NCBI GenBank assembly: GCA_900766045.1
Contig: CAAFTW010000055.1
Location: forward strand, 62,001-126,000
Direction: 5' to 3'
DNA from: Clostridia bacterium
Lineage (GTDB): Bacteria; Bacillota; Clostridia; Peptostreptococcales; Anaerovoracaceae
DNA length: 64,000 nt
The stretch's first letter is position 1. Each line of letters begins with the position of its first letter. The notes under the pieces were generated by a model, which was given only the letters and a program-made list of their open reading frames with translations, had not been told where the DNA came from and made no database searches. Of the stretch, positions 7,782 to 16,934 are shown piece by piece. A program made the position numbers and the translations under genes.

Positions 7782-8719
7782 TGGACGTAACTGAAAAATG
7801 GGGAGATGACGTTGATTCCGCCGTCGCTCTTGCTCTCGCTGATCTGAAATGCACGATTGATCAGGTCGACGTAGAGGTCCTCGAACAGCCTTCGAGAGGA
7901 TTCTTCGGTCTGGGTTCCAAGCTCGCTCTGGTAAGAGTGACGAAGAAATCCGAACCGGCAGCTCAGAAGGAAGAAGAGCCGGAAAGCGCTCCGGCTGAAA
8001 GCGAGGCCGTCCGTGAGCAGCCGCAGAAAGCGGAGCCGCAGGCAGAAGCAGAGGCTTCTTCTGTGGAGCCGGAGAAAAAACACGCGGAGACAGAAGCCGG
8101 AAGCGGTAAGCCGCATCAGCAGAAAGCTTCCGGACACGCGAAAGAGCATCATAATGAGCACCGCGAATCCTCTCAGAAGAGAAGACCGGATGCCCGCCGC
8201 AGAAAGCCAGCAGCTCCTGCACACGAGGAACTGCCGGAGCTGAACCTGCAGGATGATGGGAAAGATCTTCCGATTGTGGAAGAGCATCCCGCTCTCGATT
8301 TTCTGAAGGACGTCACATCGAAGATGGGACTGGACCTGAAGATGACCGCCAGAGCAGATGAAACGCATGTCCATATCGATATTTCCGGAGAGGATTCCCG
8401 GACGATTATCGGAAAGCGCGGACAGACGCTGGACGCGATTCAGTATCTGACCAGTCTCGTTGTGAATAAGGAACATAAGGATTACGTAAAGGTCGTCATC
8501 GACGCGGAACATTACCGTTCCAGACGTGAGAAGACACTGGAGCAGCTGGCTGAGCGCCTTGCAAGAAAGGCCGTTCATACCGGACGGAGCATCCGTCTGG
8601 AGCCGATGAATCCGTATGAGCGCAAGGTCATTCACGCGACCCTGCAGCACGATCCTAAAGTCACGACCAGGAGTGAAGGACAGGATCCGTTCAGACGAGT
8701 CGTCATCGAATTGAAATAA
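7781..8719 (+). CDS. jag: Jag/KhpB RNA-binding protein
   Basis: Cytosolic RNA-binding protein paired with YidC at many origins; homologues (KhpB/EloR) affect elongation and division in cocci. It has a Jag-N domain (residues about 1-52, PSRGFFGLGSK), a long charged Glu/Ala/Lys/Gln-rich linker (about 53-165), a KH domain with IIGKRGQTLDAIQYL, and a C-terminal R3H domain (NPYERKVIHATLQ). The 312 residues are longer than many Jag proteins because of the linker. Translation is coupled to yidC through a one-base overlap and a terminator follows. Confidence 0.95.
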   Translation: MDVTEKWGDDVDSAVALALADLKCTIDQVDVEVLEQPSRGFFGLGSKLALVRVTKKSEPAAQKEEEPESAPAESEAVREQPQKAEPQAEAEASSVEPEKKHAETEAGSGKPHQQKASGHAKEHHNEHRESSQKRRPDARRRKPAAPAHEELPELNLQDDGKDLPIVEEHPALDFLKDVTSKMGLDLKMTARADETHVHIDISGEDSRTIIGKRGQTLDAIQYLTSLVVNKEHKDYVKVVIDAEHYRSRREKTLEQLAERLARKAVHTGRSIRLEPMNPYERKVIHATLQHDPKVTTRSEGQDPFRRVVIELK

Positions 8720-8734
8720 AATCGTGAATAACAG

Positions 8735-8762
8735 GGGCTGCCTCAGCAGGCAGCTCTTTTTT
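8735..8762 (+). terminator. Intrinsic terminator after jag
   Basis: GGCTGCCT and AGGCAGCT pair around a CAGC loop and are followed by TCTTTTTT. It closes the rpmH-jag operon. Confidence 0.9.
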
Positions 8763-8793
8763 ATGCTATGATTGAGTGGTATATACTTTCGAG

Positions 8794-8815
8794 GACAAAA
8801 TATTAACAGGCAAGG
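8794..8815 (+). repeat. Dispersed GACAAAA...GCAAGG motif, copy 1
   Basis: GACAAAA followed 9 bases later by GCAAGG, just upstream of mnmE. The same arrangement recurs on the same strand at 24263, 28285 and 42814. Confidence 0.55.
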
Positions 8816-8825
8816 GGATAATGAT

Positions 8826-10199
8826 ATGGATGATACGATCGCAGCTATTTCCACTCCGCCGGGAGAGGGCGGCATTGGAATTATCAGAATCAGCGGGGAA
8901 GATTCACTTTCCATCTTAAAGCAGATCTTCCGCACACCGTCGGGAAAATTGAATATGAAAGATCATCTTCTCGTTTACGGTCATATCATCGATCCGGAAG
9001 ACGGAAAAGTGATCGATGAGGTCCTGAGTGTCTATATGAAAGCGCCGAGAACCTATACGGCCGAGGATGTCGTGGAGATCGACTGCCACGGCGGCATGGT
9101 GCCGCTCAGAAAGATTCTGCAGCTGGTTTACCGCTGCGGAGCGCGTCCGGCCGAAAGAGGTGAATTCACGGAGCGGGCATTTCTGAACGGCCGCCTGGAT
9201 CTTTCCCAGGCGGAGGCTGTCATGGACATGATTTCCGCCCGCGCAGACAAGACCTACGATTCCGCAGTCGGCCAGCTTTCCGGTTCTCTTTCTGGAAGAA
9301 TAAAAGAAATCCGCTCCATGCTGATGGATATCCGGGTTCAGGTCACCGTCAATATCGAATATCCGGATGAAGATATCGAGATCATGACCTATCAGAAAAT
9401 GAAGGACGATTTAAAACCTGTAATCGGGAAAATATCAGACCTTCTGAGAACAGCAGAAACCGGAAGAATCCTCAGCAGCGGGCTGAAAATCGCCATTGTC
9501 GGAAAGCCGAATGTCGGGAAATCTTCACTGATGAACCAGATGCTGAGAGAATCCCGGGCGATTGTCACCGATATTCCCGGAACGACTCGGGATACCATTC
9601 GGGAAGACATGAGGCTCCGGGGTATTCCGATCAGTCTGATCGATACGGCAGGAATCCGCGAGACGGACGATCAGATCGAGGCCATCGGAATTGAAAAATC
9701 GCGGAGTTCCTGGTCAGAAGCAGACCTTGTTCTTCTGGTCCTGGATGCGGGAAGTCCGCTGTCAGAAGAAGACACAGACATTCTGCAGCAGGCAGAAGCG
9801 GATCAGACCATCGTCGTACTGAATAAGACGGATCTTCCGCAGAAGGTCACCGCTGATGATGTCCAGAAACTTCTTCCGGGGGCACAGTTGATTTCCGCAT
9901 CGATGAAAGAAGGAAATGGTCTTAACGCCATTGAAGACGCCATCGAGCAGCGCGTTTATCAGGGAAGCGTGACGGCAGACCAGCAGGTGATCGTCACGAA
10001 CGTCCGGCATAAGCAGCTGCTGGAAGAAGCCGGCAGTCATCTGAACGATGCGGTGCGCCTTGCAGACCGGAAAGAACCGCTGGAGATCATCGATCTCGAT
10101 CTGGAAGCGGCATATGAGAATCTCGGAGAAATCATCGGCGACGCAGTCGGTGACGACGTAATCTCTGAAGTGTTCTCCAGATTCTGTCTGGGGAAATAG
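8826..10199 (+). CDS. mnmE: tRNA modification GTPase MnmE
   Basis: Works with MnmG to install the carboxymethylaminomethyl/aminomethyl group at U34 of certain tRNAs. The start is ATG at 8826 (MDDTIAAISTP), preceded by AAGGGGA; an upstream in-frame start would add an 18-residue leader not seen in the family. The N-terminal folate-binding domain is followed by a G domain (GKPNVGKSSL, DTAGIRET, NKTD) and the C-terminal FCLGK, where the CxGK cysteine is conserved. The 457 residues are normal. It is the first gene of the mnmE-mnmG-rsmG set. Confidence 0.97.
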   Translation: MDDTIAAISTPPGEGGIGIIRISGEDSLSILKQIFRTPSGKLNMKDHLLVYGHIIDPEDGKVIDEVLSVYMKAPRTYTAEDVVEIDCHGGMVPLRKILQLVYRCGARPAERGEFTERAFLNGRLDLSQAEAVMDMISARADKTYDSAVGQLSGSLSGRIKEIRSMLMDIRVQVTVNIEYPDEDIEIMTYQKMKDDLKPVIGKISDLLRTAETGRILSSGLKIAIVGKPNVGKSSLMNQMLRESRAIVTDIPGTTRDTIREDMRLRGIPISLIDTAGIRETDDQIEAIGIEKSRSSWSEADLVLLVLDAGSPLSEEDTDILQQAEADQTIVVLNKTDLPQKVTADDVQKLLPGAQLISASMKEGNGLNAIEDAIEQRVYQGSVTADQQVIVTNVRHKQLLEEAGSHLNDAVRLADRKEPLEIIDLDLEAAYENLGEIIGDAVGDDVISEVFSRFCLGK

Positions 10200-10216
10200 A
10201 ATAGAAAGGCAGGAAA

Positions 10217-12094
10217 ATGGACACATATTATATGGGAGAATACGACGTGATCGTCATCGGCGCCGGGCACGCCGGCTGCGAAGCGGCCCTGGCATCTGCC
10301 AGAATGGGCTGCCGCACGCTGATTTTATCCATGAATCTGGAGGCCGTGGCAATGATGCCATGCAATCCATCCGTCGGAGGTACGGGCAAAGGCCACCTGG
10401 TCAGAGAGATTGACGCGCTGGGCGGTGAAATGGGCATCAACATCGATAAGACCTGCATGCAGAGCCGGATGCTGAACACGTCTAAGGGACCTGCCGTACA
10501 TTCGCTCCGCGCGCAGGCCGACAAGCATCAGTATCATATGGAGATGAAAAAGACTCTGGAAGAGCAGGAAAATCTCGATATGAAACAGCAGGAAGCGGTA
10601 GATATCGATGTGAAAGAAGGGCAGGTTCAGGGGATTATTACCCGGACCAACGCGTATTATAAATGTAAGGCTGTTGTGATTGCGACAGGCACTTTCCTGA
10701 AAGGAAGAATTTTCATCGGATCCAGCAATTTTCCAAGCGGACCTAACGGCCTTGCGCCTTCCTGCGATTTGTCCGAAAATCTGAAACGCCTGGGACTGCC
10801 GCTGCGCCGCTTCAAGACAGGAACTCCGGCAAGAGCGCTGTCAGATACTTTCCATTATGATGAAATGAAGAGGCAGGACGGCGATGAGAAAATCGTACCG
10901 TTCTCCTTTATGAATGATTCACTGGATGTGGATCAGGTTCCCTGCTGGCTGACCTATACGAATGAGCGGACACATAAGATTATCCGTGACAACTTCAGCC
11001 GGTCGGCTCTGTTCGGGGGAGAGATTGAAGGTGTCGGGCCGCGTTATTGTCCATCGATTGAAGATAAGATTAATCGTTTTCCGGACAGAAAAAGGCATCA
11101 GCTGTTCGTCGAGCCGGAAGGGCGGCAGACCCATGAGATGTATATTCAGGGTATGTCCACCAGTCTTCCGGAGGACGTGCAGGAAAAATTCTATCACACG
11201 ATCGAGGGTTTGGAGGACATTACGATTACCCGCCCGGCTTACGCGATTGAATATGACTGCATCGATCCGCTGGAACTGAAGCTGAACCTGGAGTATCGGA
11301 AGATCAGAGGTATGTTCTGCGCCGGACAGTTTAATGGAAGTTCCGGATATGAAGAGGCTGCTGCACAGGGACTGATGGCCGGAATCAACGCCGCGCTGGA
11401 AGTTTCTGGAAAAGACCCGTTTATCCTGGACAGAAGCGAGGCTTATATTGGCGTTCTGATCGACGATCTCGTGACCAAAGGTACTAATGAGCCTTACAGA
11501 ATTATGACCAGCAGAGCGGAATACAGGCTGGTTCTGAGGCAGGACAACGCAGATGAGCGCCTGACAGAGAAGGGATATGCCATCGGACTGGTTTCTGAGG
11601 AGCGGTATCAGAAGTTCCTCCGGTCAAAAGAAATGGCAAAGGAAGAAATGAAACGGCTGAAAGAAACCACTGTCGGACCGCAGGACGCGGATGAATTTCT
11701 GATTTCGATCGGAAGTTCTCCGTTGAATAACCGGGTATCTCTGTATGACCTTCTGAAGAGGCCGGAAGTGCATTATCAAGAGATGGCGGCCATCGATCCG
11801 GACCGCCCGCGTCTTACGCAGCACGTCATCGATGTGATTGAAGTCAATATTAAATACGAGGGATACATCCGCATGCAGGAGAGGAAGATCCAGAAATTCA
11901 AGAAACTTGAATCCAGGAAGCTCCCTGAAGATATTGATTATGAGAAGATTGACAATCTGAGAATTGAAGCCCGGCAGAAACTCAGCAGACTGCGTCCGGT
12001 ATCAGTAGGGCAGGCGTCCCGTATTTCCGGAGTGTCACCGGCGGATATTAATGTGCTGCTGATCTGGCTGGAAAAGAAAAGGAGAATGAAGTAA
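10217..12094 (+). CDS. mnmG: tRNA uridine-5-carboxymethylaminomethyl synthesis enzyme MnmG
   Basis: FAD-dependent partner of MnmE in wobble-uridine modification. The 625-residue protein begins with an FAD-binding Rossmann motif (VIGAGHAGCEAA) and contains the GidA signatures GPxYCPSIEDK (here GPRYCPSIEDKINRF) and AGQFNGSSGYEEAAAQG. An internal ATG at 10232 is possible but removes only five residues. It begins 17 bases after mnmE, and its TAA overlaps the rsmG ATG by one base. Confidence 0.97.
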   Translation: MDTYYMGEYDVIVIGAGHAGCEAALASARMGCRTLILSMNLEAVAMMPCNPSVGGTGKGHLVREIDALGGEMGINIDKTCMQSRMLNTSKGPAVHSLRAQADKHQYHMEMKKTLEEQENLDMKQQEAVDIDVKEGQVQGIITRTNAYYKCKAVVIATGTFLKGRIFIGSSNFPSGPNGLAPSCDLSENLKRLGLPLRRFKTGTPARALSDTFHYDEMKRQDGDEKIVPFSFMNDSLDVDQVPCWLTYTNERTHKIIRDNFSRSALFGGEIEGVGPRYCPSIEDKINRFPDRKRHQLFVEPEGRQTHEMYIQGMSTSLPEDVQEKFYHTIEGLEDITITRPAYAIEYDCIDPLELKLNLEYRKIRGMFCAGQFNGSSGYEEAAAQGLMAGINAALEVSGKDPFILDRSEAYIGVLIDDLVTKGTNEPYRIMTSRAEYRLVLRQDNADERLTEKGYAIGLVSEERYQKFLRSKEMAKEEMKRLKETTVGPQDADEFLISIGSSPLNNRVSLYDLLKRPEVHYQEMAAIDPDRPRLTQHVIDVIEVNIKYEGYIRMQERKIQKFKKLESRKLPEDIDYEKIDNLRIEARQKLSRLRPVSVGQASRISGVSPADINVLLIWLEKKRRMK

Positions 12095-12801
12095 TGAAAG
12101 AACTGATACAGAAGATGTTTACAGAAGCAGGGTATAACATCTGCGATGATGCCGCAGAAAAGCTTTCTGTATACATGGACGGCATACTGGAATACAACCA
12201 GCATGTCAACCTGACCTCTATTACAGATCCGGAAGAATTCATCACCAAGCATTATCTGGACTCTGCCTCCATTTCTTCTCTTTCCGAGTTTCAGGATGCC
12301 GGCACGATCATCGATGTCGGCACGGGCGGAGGATTCCCGGGTGTCCCGCTGGCAGTCCTGTTTCCGGAAAAGAAATTTACGGTGGAGGATTCTCTGCAGA
12401 AAAGAATCCGTGTCATCCAGGATCTCTTATCCCGTGCGGGGATTGAAAATGTTGAGGCGGTCCATGCCCGGGCAGAGGACCTGGGAAAGGATCCCGTACA
12501 CAGAGAGCAGTATGATCTCTGCATTTCCCGCGCGGTTTCCAGAATGTCCGTGCTTGCCGAGTACTGTCTGCCGTTTGTTAAGCCGGGCGGTTTCTTTATC
12601 TCCTATAAGGGATCGGATCTGGAAAAGGAACTGGGTGAAGGTAAAAAAGCGGTTCAGGTTTTGGGCGGAGAAATCGATCGTGTGCAGCCTGCGGGAGTCG
12701 AAGGAATGCAGCATCAGTTTGTTGTTGTGAAAAAGGTGAAACATACACCGAAAAAGTATCCGAGAAAGGCTGGAACCCCTGGAAAAACGCCAATCCGCTG
12801 A
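12094..12801 (+). CDS. rsmG: 16S rRNA (guanine-527-N7)-methyltransferase
   Basis: SAM-dependent methyltransferase that makes m7G527 in 16S rRNA; loss gives low-level streptomycin resistance in other bacteria. The 235 residues contain the SAM loop DVGTGGGFPGVPL and the RsmG features NLTSITDPEEF and ISRAVSRM. Translation is coupled to mnmG. A parS site follows directly after its stop. Confidence 0.96.
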   Translation: MKELIQKMFTEAGYNICDDAAEKLSVYMDGILEYNQHVNLTSITDPEEFITKHYLDSASISSLSEFQDAGTIIDVGTGGGFPGVPLAVLFPEKKFTVEDSLQKRIRVIQDLLSRAGIENVEAVHARAEDLGKDPVHREQYDLCISRAVSRMSVLAEYCLPFVKPGGFFISYKGSDLEKELGEGKKAVQVLGGEIDRVQPAGVEGMQHQFVVVKKVKHTPKKYPRKAGTPGKTPIR

Positions 12802-12803
12802 TC

Positions 12804-12819
12804 CGTTTCACGTGAAACA
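12804..12819. other. parS: parS centromere site, upstream of parA
   Basis: CGTTTCACGTGAAACA matches the consensus TGTTTCACGTGAAACA at 15 of 16 positions. Its position near the origin and beside parAB fits ParB/Spo0J loading. Confidence 0.92.
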
Positions 12820-12910
12820 ATTATGGTATATCAGAAAAGAAACTGGCATTCAATACATGAATCATATATAATGTTAGGTGACTAAAGCAAAATGTCAGGA
12901 GGCAGTAATT

Positions 12911-13681
12911 TTGGGTAAGGCGATAGCAATTTTCAACCAGAAGGGCGGAGTCGGAAAGACGACGACGAATATCAATCTCGGCGCCAGTCTGGCACAGTTC
13001 GGAAAGAAAGTTCTCATGCTGGACATCGATCCGCAGGGAAACACAACCAGCGGAGTAGGGGTGTCAAAGAAAGATCTTACAGACACGGTATACGACCTGC
13101 TGATTGATAAAGACTACGATCCTCATCGGGCGATTCTTCATACAGGAGTAGAGGGATTGGACCTTATTCCTGCCAACGTGGATCTGGCCGGAGCAGAAGT
13201 CGAACTGGTTGCCATGGACGGACGCGAAAAGAGACTGCGTAACGCGATCGGAAAAATCAGTGATGAATACGACTATATCTTTGTGGACTGTCCGCCGTCG
13301 CTCGGTCTGCTGACGATTAATTCTCTGAGCGCAGTGCAGAGTGTGCTGATTCCGATTCAGTGTGAATTCTATGCGCTGGAAGGTGTCAGCCAGCTGGTCA
13401 GCACAATTGAACTGGTAAAAAACAACCTGAATCCGAATCTGGAAATTGAAGGTGTAGTTCTCAGTATGTTTGATGGAAGGACGAACCTGTCCATTCAGGT
13501 CGTGCAGGAAGTAAAGAAGTACTTTGGCGCCAAGGTGTACTCTACGGTAATTCCAAGGAATATCCGTTTGGCAGAGGCACCGGGTTTCGGCATGGCAATT
13601 ACGGAATATGATCCGAAATCCAAAGGCGCGATTGCATACAGAGAATTTGCGGAAGAATTTCTGGAACGGGAGGGTAAATAA
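12911..13681 (+). CDS. parA: Chromosome partitioning ATPase ParA/Soj
   Basis: Deviant Walker ATPase that moves ParB-parS complexes and, as Soj, influences DnaA. It contains KGGVGKTT near residue 10, then the DIDPQGN and DCPPSLGLLT motifs. I chose TTG at 12911 (read MGKAIAIFNQKGG) because AGGAGG lies 8 bases before it; an in-frame GTG at 12878 has no ribosome binding site. The 256 residues are typical of Soj. The stop overlaps the parB ATG by one base. Confidence 0.96.
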   Translation: MGKAIAIFNQKGGVGKTTTNINLGASLAQFGKKVLMLDIDPQGNTTSGVGVSKKDLTDTVYDLLIDKDYDPHRAILHTGVEGLDLIPANVDLAGAEVELVAMDGREKRLRNAIGKISDEYDYIFVDCPPSLGLLTINSLSAVQSVLIPIQCEFYALEGVSQLVSTIELVKNNLNPNLEIEGVVLSMFDGRTNLSIQVVQEVKKYFGAKVYSTVIPRNIRLAEAPGFGMAITEYDPKSKGAIAYREFAEEFLEREGK

Positions 13682-14583
13682 TGGCCTCTAAGCCAAAAAA
13701 TAGAGGACTCGGCAAAGGACTCGGAGCGCTGTTTGCAGAACAGGCTTCTATTGTAGATGAAACGGAACACACTGTAGAAGACATTCAGAAGGAAAATAAG
13801 AATCCGGAGAATACCGTTGTTTACATAGAAATCGGAAACATCAAGCCGAACCGCCATCAGCCGAGAAAGTATTTTCACGAAGAAAAAATCGAAGAACTGG
13901 CACAGTCTATTCTGGAGCATGGAATTATTCAGCCGCTGGTAGTAAGACCTGCAGAAGAGGGAACTTATGAAATTGTAGCTGGTGAAAGAAGATGGAGAGC
14001 TGCGAGAAGAGCCGGGCTGCAGAAAGTTCCGTGCCTGATCAGAGAATTCACCGATGAAGAAAACATGCTGGTGGCGATCATTGAAAATCTGCAGCGTGAG
14101 GATCTGAATCCGATTGAAGAAGCGCACGGACTGCAGCAGATGATGGAGACTTACGGGATGACTCAGGAAGAAGTTTCTAAAAGCATCAGTAAGAGCCGTC
14201 CGTATATCAGCAACGCACTCCGTCTTCTGAAACTGCCGGAAGAGATTCAGGAACTTGTGGCATCCGGAAAAATTTCCATGGGACATGCGAGAGCACTGAT
14301 TAATATAAAAAGCAAGTCCCTGCAGCTGGAGCTGTGCCGCAGAATTCTGGATGAAGGACTTTCGGTCCGGGATATTGAAAAGCTCGCGGCAAAGAAAAAC
14401 AAGAAGAATGATCCGAAGAAACGCGTAAAAAGCGCAGACACCCTCGCCATGGAAGACAGACTGAAAAATCAGTTCGGCACAAAAGTTTCCATCGACCAGA
14501 GAGGGAAGAAAGGTGTAATCAAACTGGAGTATTACAGCAGCGATGAGCTGAACCGTCTGCTGGATATGCTGCTTTCAGAGTGA
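13681..14583 (+). CDS. parB: Chromosome partitioning protein ParB/Spo0J
   Basis: Binds parS, spreads as a CTP-dependent clamp and organises the origin region. The N-terminal CTPase domain has GERRWRAARRAG, the central helix-turn-helix reads MTQEEVSKSISKSRPYISN, and a C-terminal dimerisation segment ends the protein. The 300 residues are normal. Two parS sites flank the parAB pair at 12804 and 14593. Confidence 0.97.
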   Translation: MASKPKNRGLGKGLGALFAEQASIVDETEHTVEDIQKENKNPENTVVYIEIGNIKPNRHQPRKYFHEEKIEELAQSILEHGIIQPLVVRPAEEGTYEIVAGERRWRAARRAGLQKVPCLIREFTDEENMLVAIIENLQREDLNPIEEAHGLQQMMETYGMTQEEVSKSISKSRPYISNALRLLKLPEEIQELVASGKISMGHARALINIKSKSLQLELCRRILDEGLSVRDIEKLAAKKNKKNDPKKRVKSADTLAMEDRLKNQFGTKVSIDQRGKKGVIKLEYYSSDELNRLLDMLLSE

Positions 14584-14592
14584 TAGAGAGAA

Positions 14593-14608
14593 TGTTTCAT
14601 GTGAAACG
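14593..14608. other. parS: parS site, downstream of parB
   Basis: TGTTTCATGTGAAACG matches the parS consensus at 14 of 16 positions. It lies 9 bases after the parB stop. Confidence 0.85.
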
Positions 14609-14616
14609 CTGAGTAT

Positions 14617-14642
14617 ATGCCCCTTGTTTCCGGGGCATTTGT
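14617..14642 (+). terminator. Hairpin after parB
   Basis: ATGCCCC and GGGGCAT pair around an 8-base loop and are followed by TTTGT. The U tract is short, so termination may be partial. Confidence 0.55.
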
Positions 14643-14673
14643 CATATACTGAAGCTGGAAGTTAGAGGAAAAG

Positions 14674-16476
14674 ATGGCAGAACTGAATTATAAAGAAATA
14701 CTGACGGAGAAAGTTCCGCTGCCGATGTGCATCGTGAATAAGAACGGAAAAATCATTGATTCCAACTCTTATATGGATGAAGTGTTCGTATACGATGAGA
14801 TCAAGGATTATGATTTTTTTGCGCTTACCGGCATCAAGATGGAAGAACTGGAAGCATCTGCGGAAAGCCGTGTATTTAAGAAGATCGAACGGAACAATAA
14901 GATTTTCCGTCTGGTAACGAGCCGGGCTGACAGCGAATCTGACGATAAGGAAGAAGATGAAACTTCCGGGGTCATTGTGGTATTCTTCAATGACATAACG
15001 GCATACGAACAGCTGAAGCAGGACTACAATAATGAACGCATCTGTGTGGCGAGAGTCAATATCGATAACTATGATGAGATGAAAGCCAATACTTCACCGG
15101 ATATGCGGATGACGATTTCTTCCGAAGCGGATAAAATTATCCGCAAGTGGGCGGGAAAAATCGGCGGATCAATCGTAAATATGAGCCGGAGTGAATATAT
15201 TATTTACTTTGAATACCGTCATGTGGATGAGATGGTCCGGAATAAATTTTCGATTCTGGATGAAGTCAGAAACATTGAAACGCAGGCAGATTTTCCGATG
15301 AGTCTGAGTATCGGTGTCGGTATCGGAGGAGAAAGCATCACCGATACGAGAGATTACGCGGATGGAGCTCTGGACCTTGCGCTCGGACGCGGAGGTGACC
15401 AGGCTGTTGTACGAAGAGTAAACAAGATCGAATACTACGGCGGAAAGCTGCAGACGGTAGAAAAAGGAAATAAAGGAAAGTCCAGAGTCGTTGCTCATGC
15501 ACTGAGCCGTCTGATCGATCAGGCAGACCGTGTCATGATTATGGGACACCGGAATCCGGATATGGATGCCTTTGGAGCTGCGCTGGGAATGTTCCGTGTC
15601 TGCATGCTGAATGGAAAGAATTCTTCTATTGTAATTGAGGAAGTCAATGATTCTCTGCAGACCATTTTCAAGCAGGCAAAGGAGAAGGGAACCTATACGT
15701 TCCTGACTCATGACCGGGCGAAGGAACTGATTGATGAAAACACGCTTCTGATTGTTCTGGACACACACCGGCCGAGTTTTGTCGAGTGCAGAGATCTGCT
15801 GGAGTGTACAGACCGTATCGTGGTCATCGACCACCACAGACGGGCAGTTGACGCGATTGCTAATCCGGTATTGTCCTATATCGAATCCTATGCTTCTTCC
15901 ACAGCAGAGCTGGTTACGGAAATTCTGGAGTATACGGGAAACAAGAGAGATCTGGATAAGCTTGAGGCAGAAGCACTGCTGGCAGGCATGACCGTGGATA
16001 CGAACCGTTTTGCAGTAAAGACTGGTGTCAGAACGTTCGAAGCAGCGGCCTGGCTCAGAAGAGCCGGCGCAGACACGACAGAAGTCAAGCGTCTGTTCCA
16101 GACGGATCTGGACGACTTTAAAACGAGGTCGAGAGGACTGTCCTCTGCGCATATCGGAGAGGACGGCATTGCAACATCCATATGTCCGGGATATAATCAG
16201 GAAGCACAGATTATCAATTCGCAGGTTGCGGATGAGCTGCTGAATGTCCGGGGTGTAAAGGCCAGTTTCGTTGCCGGCCGGGATGAAACCGGACAGACGG
16301 TGGTCAGTGCCAGATCGCTGGGCGATATTAATGTTCAGCTTATAATGGAAAAACTTGGCGGCGGCGGACATTTAACAACGGCCGGCGCACAGGTAGAAAT
16401 GAGTCCGGAAGAAGTGCTGACGATGGTCAGAAATATTCTGGACGGTGATAAAGATAATGAAGAGAAGGGCAGGTAG
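14674..16476 (+). CDS. gdpP: GdpP-type cyclic-di-AMP phosphodiesterase without membrane segments
   Basis: Predicted to hydrolyse c-di-AMP. Residues of about 10-110 look like a PAS domain, about 120-250 like a degenerate GGDEF domain, and about 280-600 form DHH/DHHA1 with GHRNPDMDAF (291-300), DTHRP, DHH (386-388) and GGGGHLTTAGA. The standard Bacillus/Staphylococcus GdpP starts with two transmembrane helices. Here the protein starts directly at the PAS domain, and only 90 bases separate it from parB, too few to encode them upstream. The ATG follows AGAGGA. It precedes rplI by two bases, the conserved order. Confidence 0.92.
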   Translation: MAELNYKEILTEKVPLPMCIVNKNGKIIDSNSYMDEVFVYDEIKDYDFFALTGIKMEELEASAESRVFKKIERNNKIFRLVTSRADSESDDKEEDETSGVIVVFFNDITAYEQLKQDYNNERICVARVNIDNYDEMKANTSPDMRMTISSEADKIIRKWAGKIGGSIVNMSRSEYIIYFEYRHVDEMVRNKFSILDEVRNIETQADFPMSLSIGVGIGGESITDTRDYADGALDLALGRGGDQAVVRRVNKIEYYGGKLQTVEKGNKGKSRVVAHALSRLIDQADRVMIMGHRNPDMDAFGAALGMFRVCMLNGKNSSIVIEEVNDSLQTIFKQAKEKGTYTFLTHDRAKELIDENTLLIVLDTHRPSFVECRDLLECTDRIVVIDHHRRAVDAIANPVLSYIESYASSTAELVTEILEYTGNKRDLDKLEAEALLAGMTVDTNRFAVKTGVRTFEAAAWLRRAGADTTEVKRLFQTDLDDFKTRSRGLSSAHIGEDGIATSICPGYNQEAQIINSQVADELLNVRGVKASFVAGRDETGQTVVSARSLGDINVQLIMEKLGGGGHLTTAGAQVEMSPEEVLTMVRNILDGDKDNEEKGR

Positions 16477-16478
16477 AC

Positions 16479-16925
16479 ATGCAGGTAATATTAAAGCAGG
16501 ATGTAAAAGGAACAGGTAAAGCAGGCAGTGTAGTAAAGGTAAGCGACGGATACGCGCGCAACATGCTGATTCCAAAGGGAATGGCGGTAGAAGCAACGAA
16601 GGCGAATATCCGCAGCCTTGAGAAAGAAAAGGCCCAGCAGGCTGAGGAAGAAGCTGAGAAGAGAGCAGAGGCGAAGAAACAGGCTGAAGTAATCAACGGA
16701 AAGTCCGTTGAGATCAAGACCAAGGCCGGCGAAGGCGGAAGGCTCTTCGGATCCATCACTTCCAAGGATATTGCAGAAGCGGTAAAATCCCAGCTGGGAA
16801 TCGACACAGACAAGAAGAAAATCCAGCTTGACAGTCCGATCAAGAGCATGGGAACTTTCCATGTAACGGTAAAGCTCTACTATGAGATTCACGCGGAGCT
16901 GACAGTCAACGTAACGGAGGCGTAA
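16479..16925 (+). CDS. rplI: 50S ribosomal protein L9
   Basis: Two-domain ribosomal protein on a long helix. The N-domain reads MQVILKQDVKGTGKAG and GYARNMLIPKGMA, followed by a charged helix (about residues 40-75) and a C-domain ending ELTVNVTEA. The 148 residues are typical. It lies between gdpP and dnaB, a standard Firmicutes arrangement, with 2- and 9-base gaps. Confidence 0.97.
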   Translation: MQVILKQDVKGTGKAGSVVKVSDGYARNMLIPKGMAVEATKANIRSLEKEKAQQAEEEAEKRAEAKKQAEVINGKSVEIKTKAGEGGRLFGSITSKDIAEAVKSQLGIDTDKKKIQLDSPIKSMGTFHVTVKLYYEIHAELTVNVTEA

Positions 16926-16934
16926 ATTACCGGT

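Noticed and set aside
7682..8935. Long minus-strand frame across jag
   Set aside because: Antisense to jag and the mnmE start; low-complexity composition from the charged linker of Jag.
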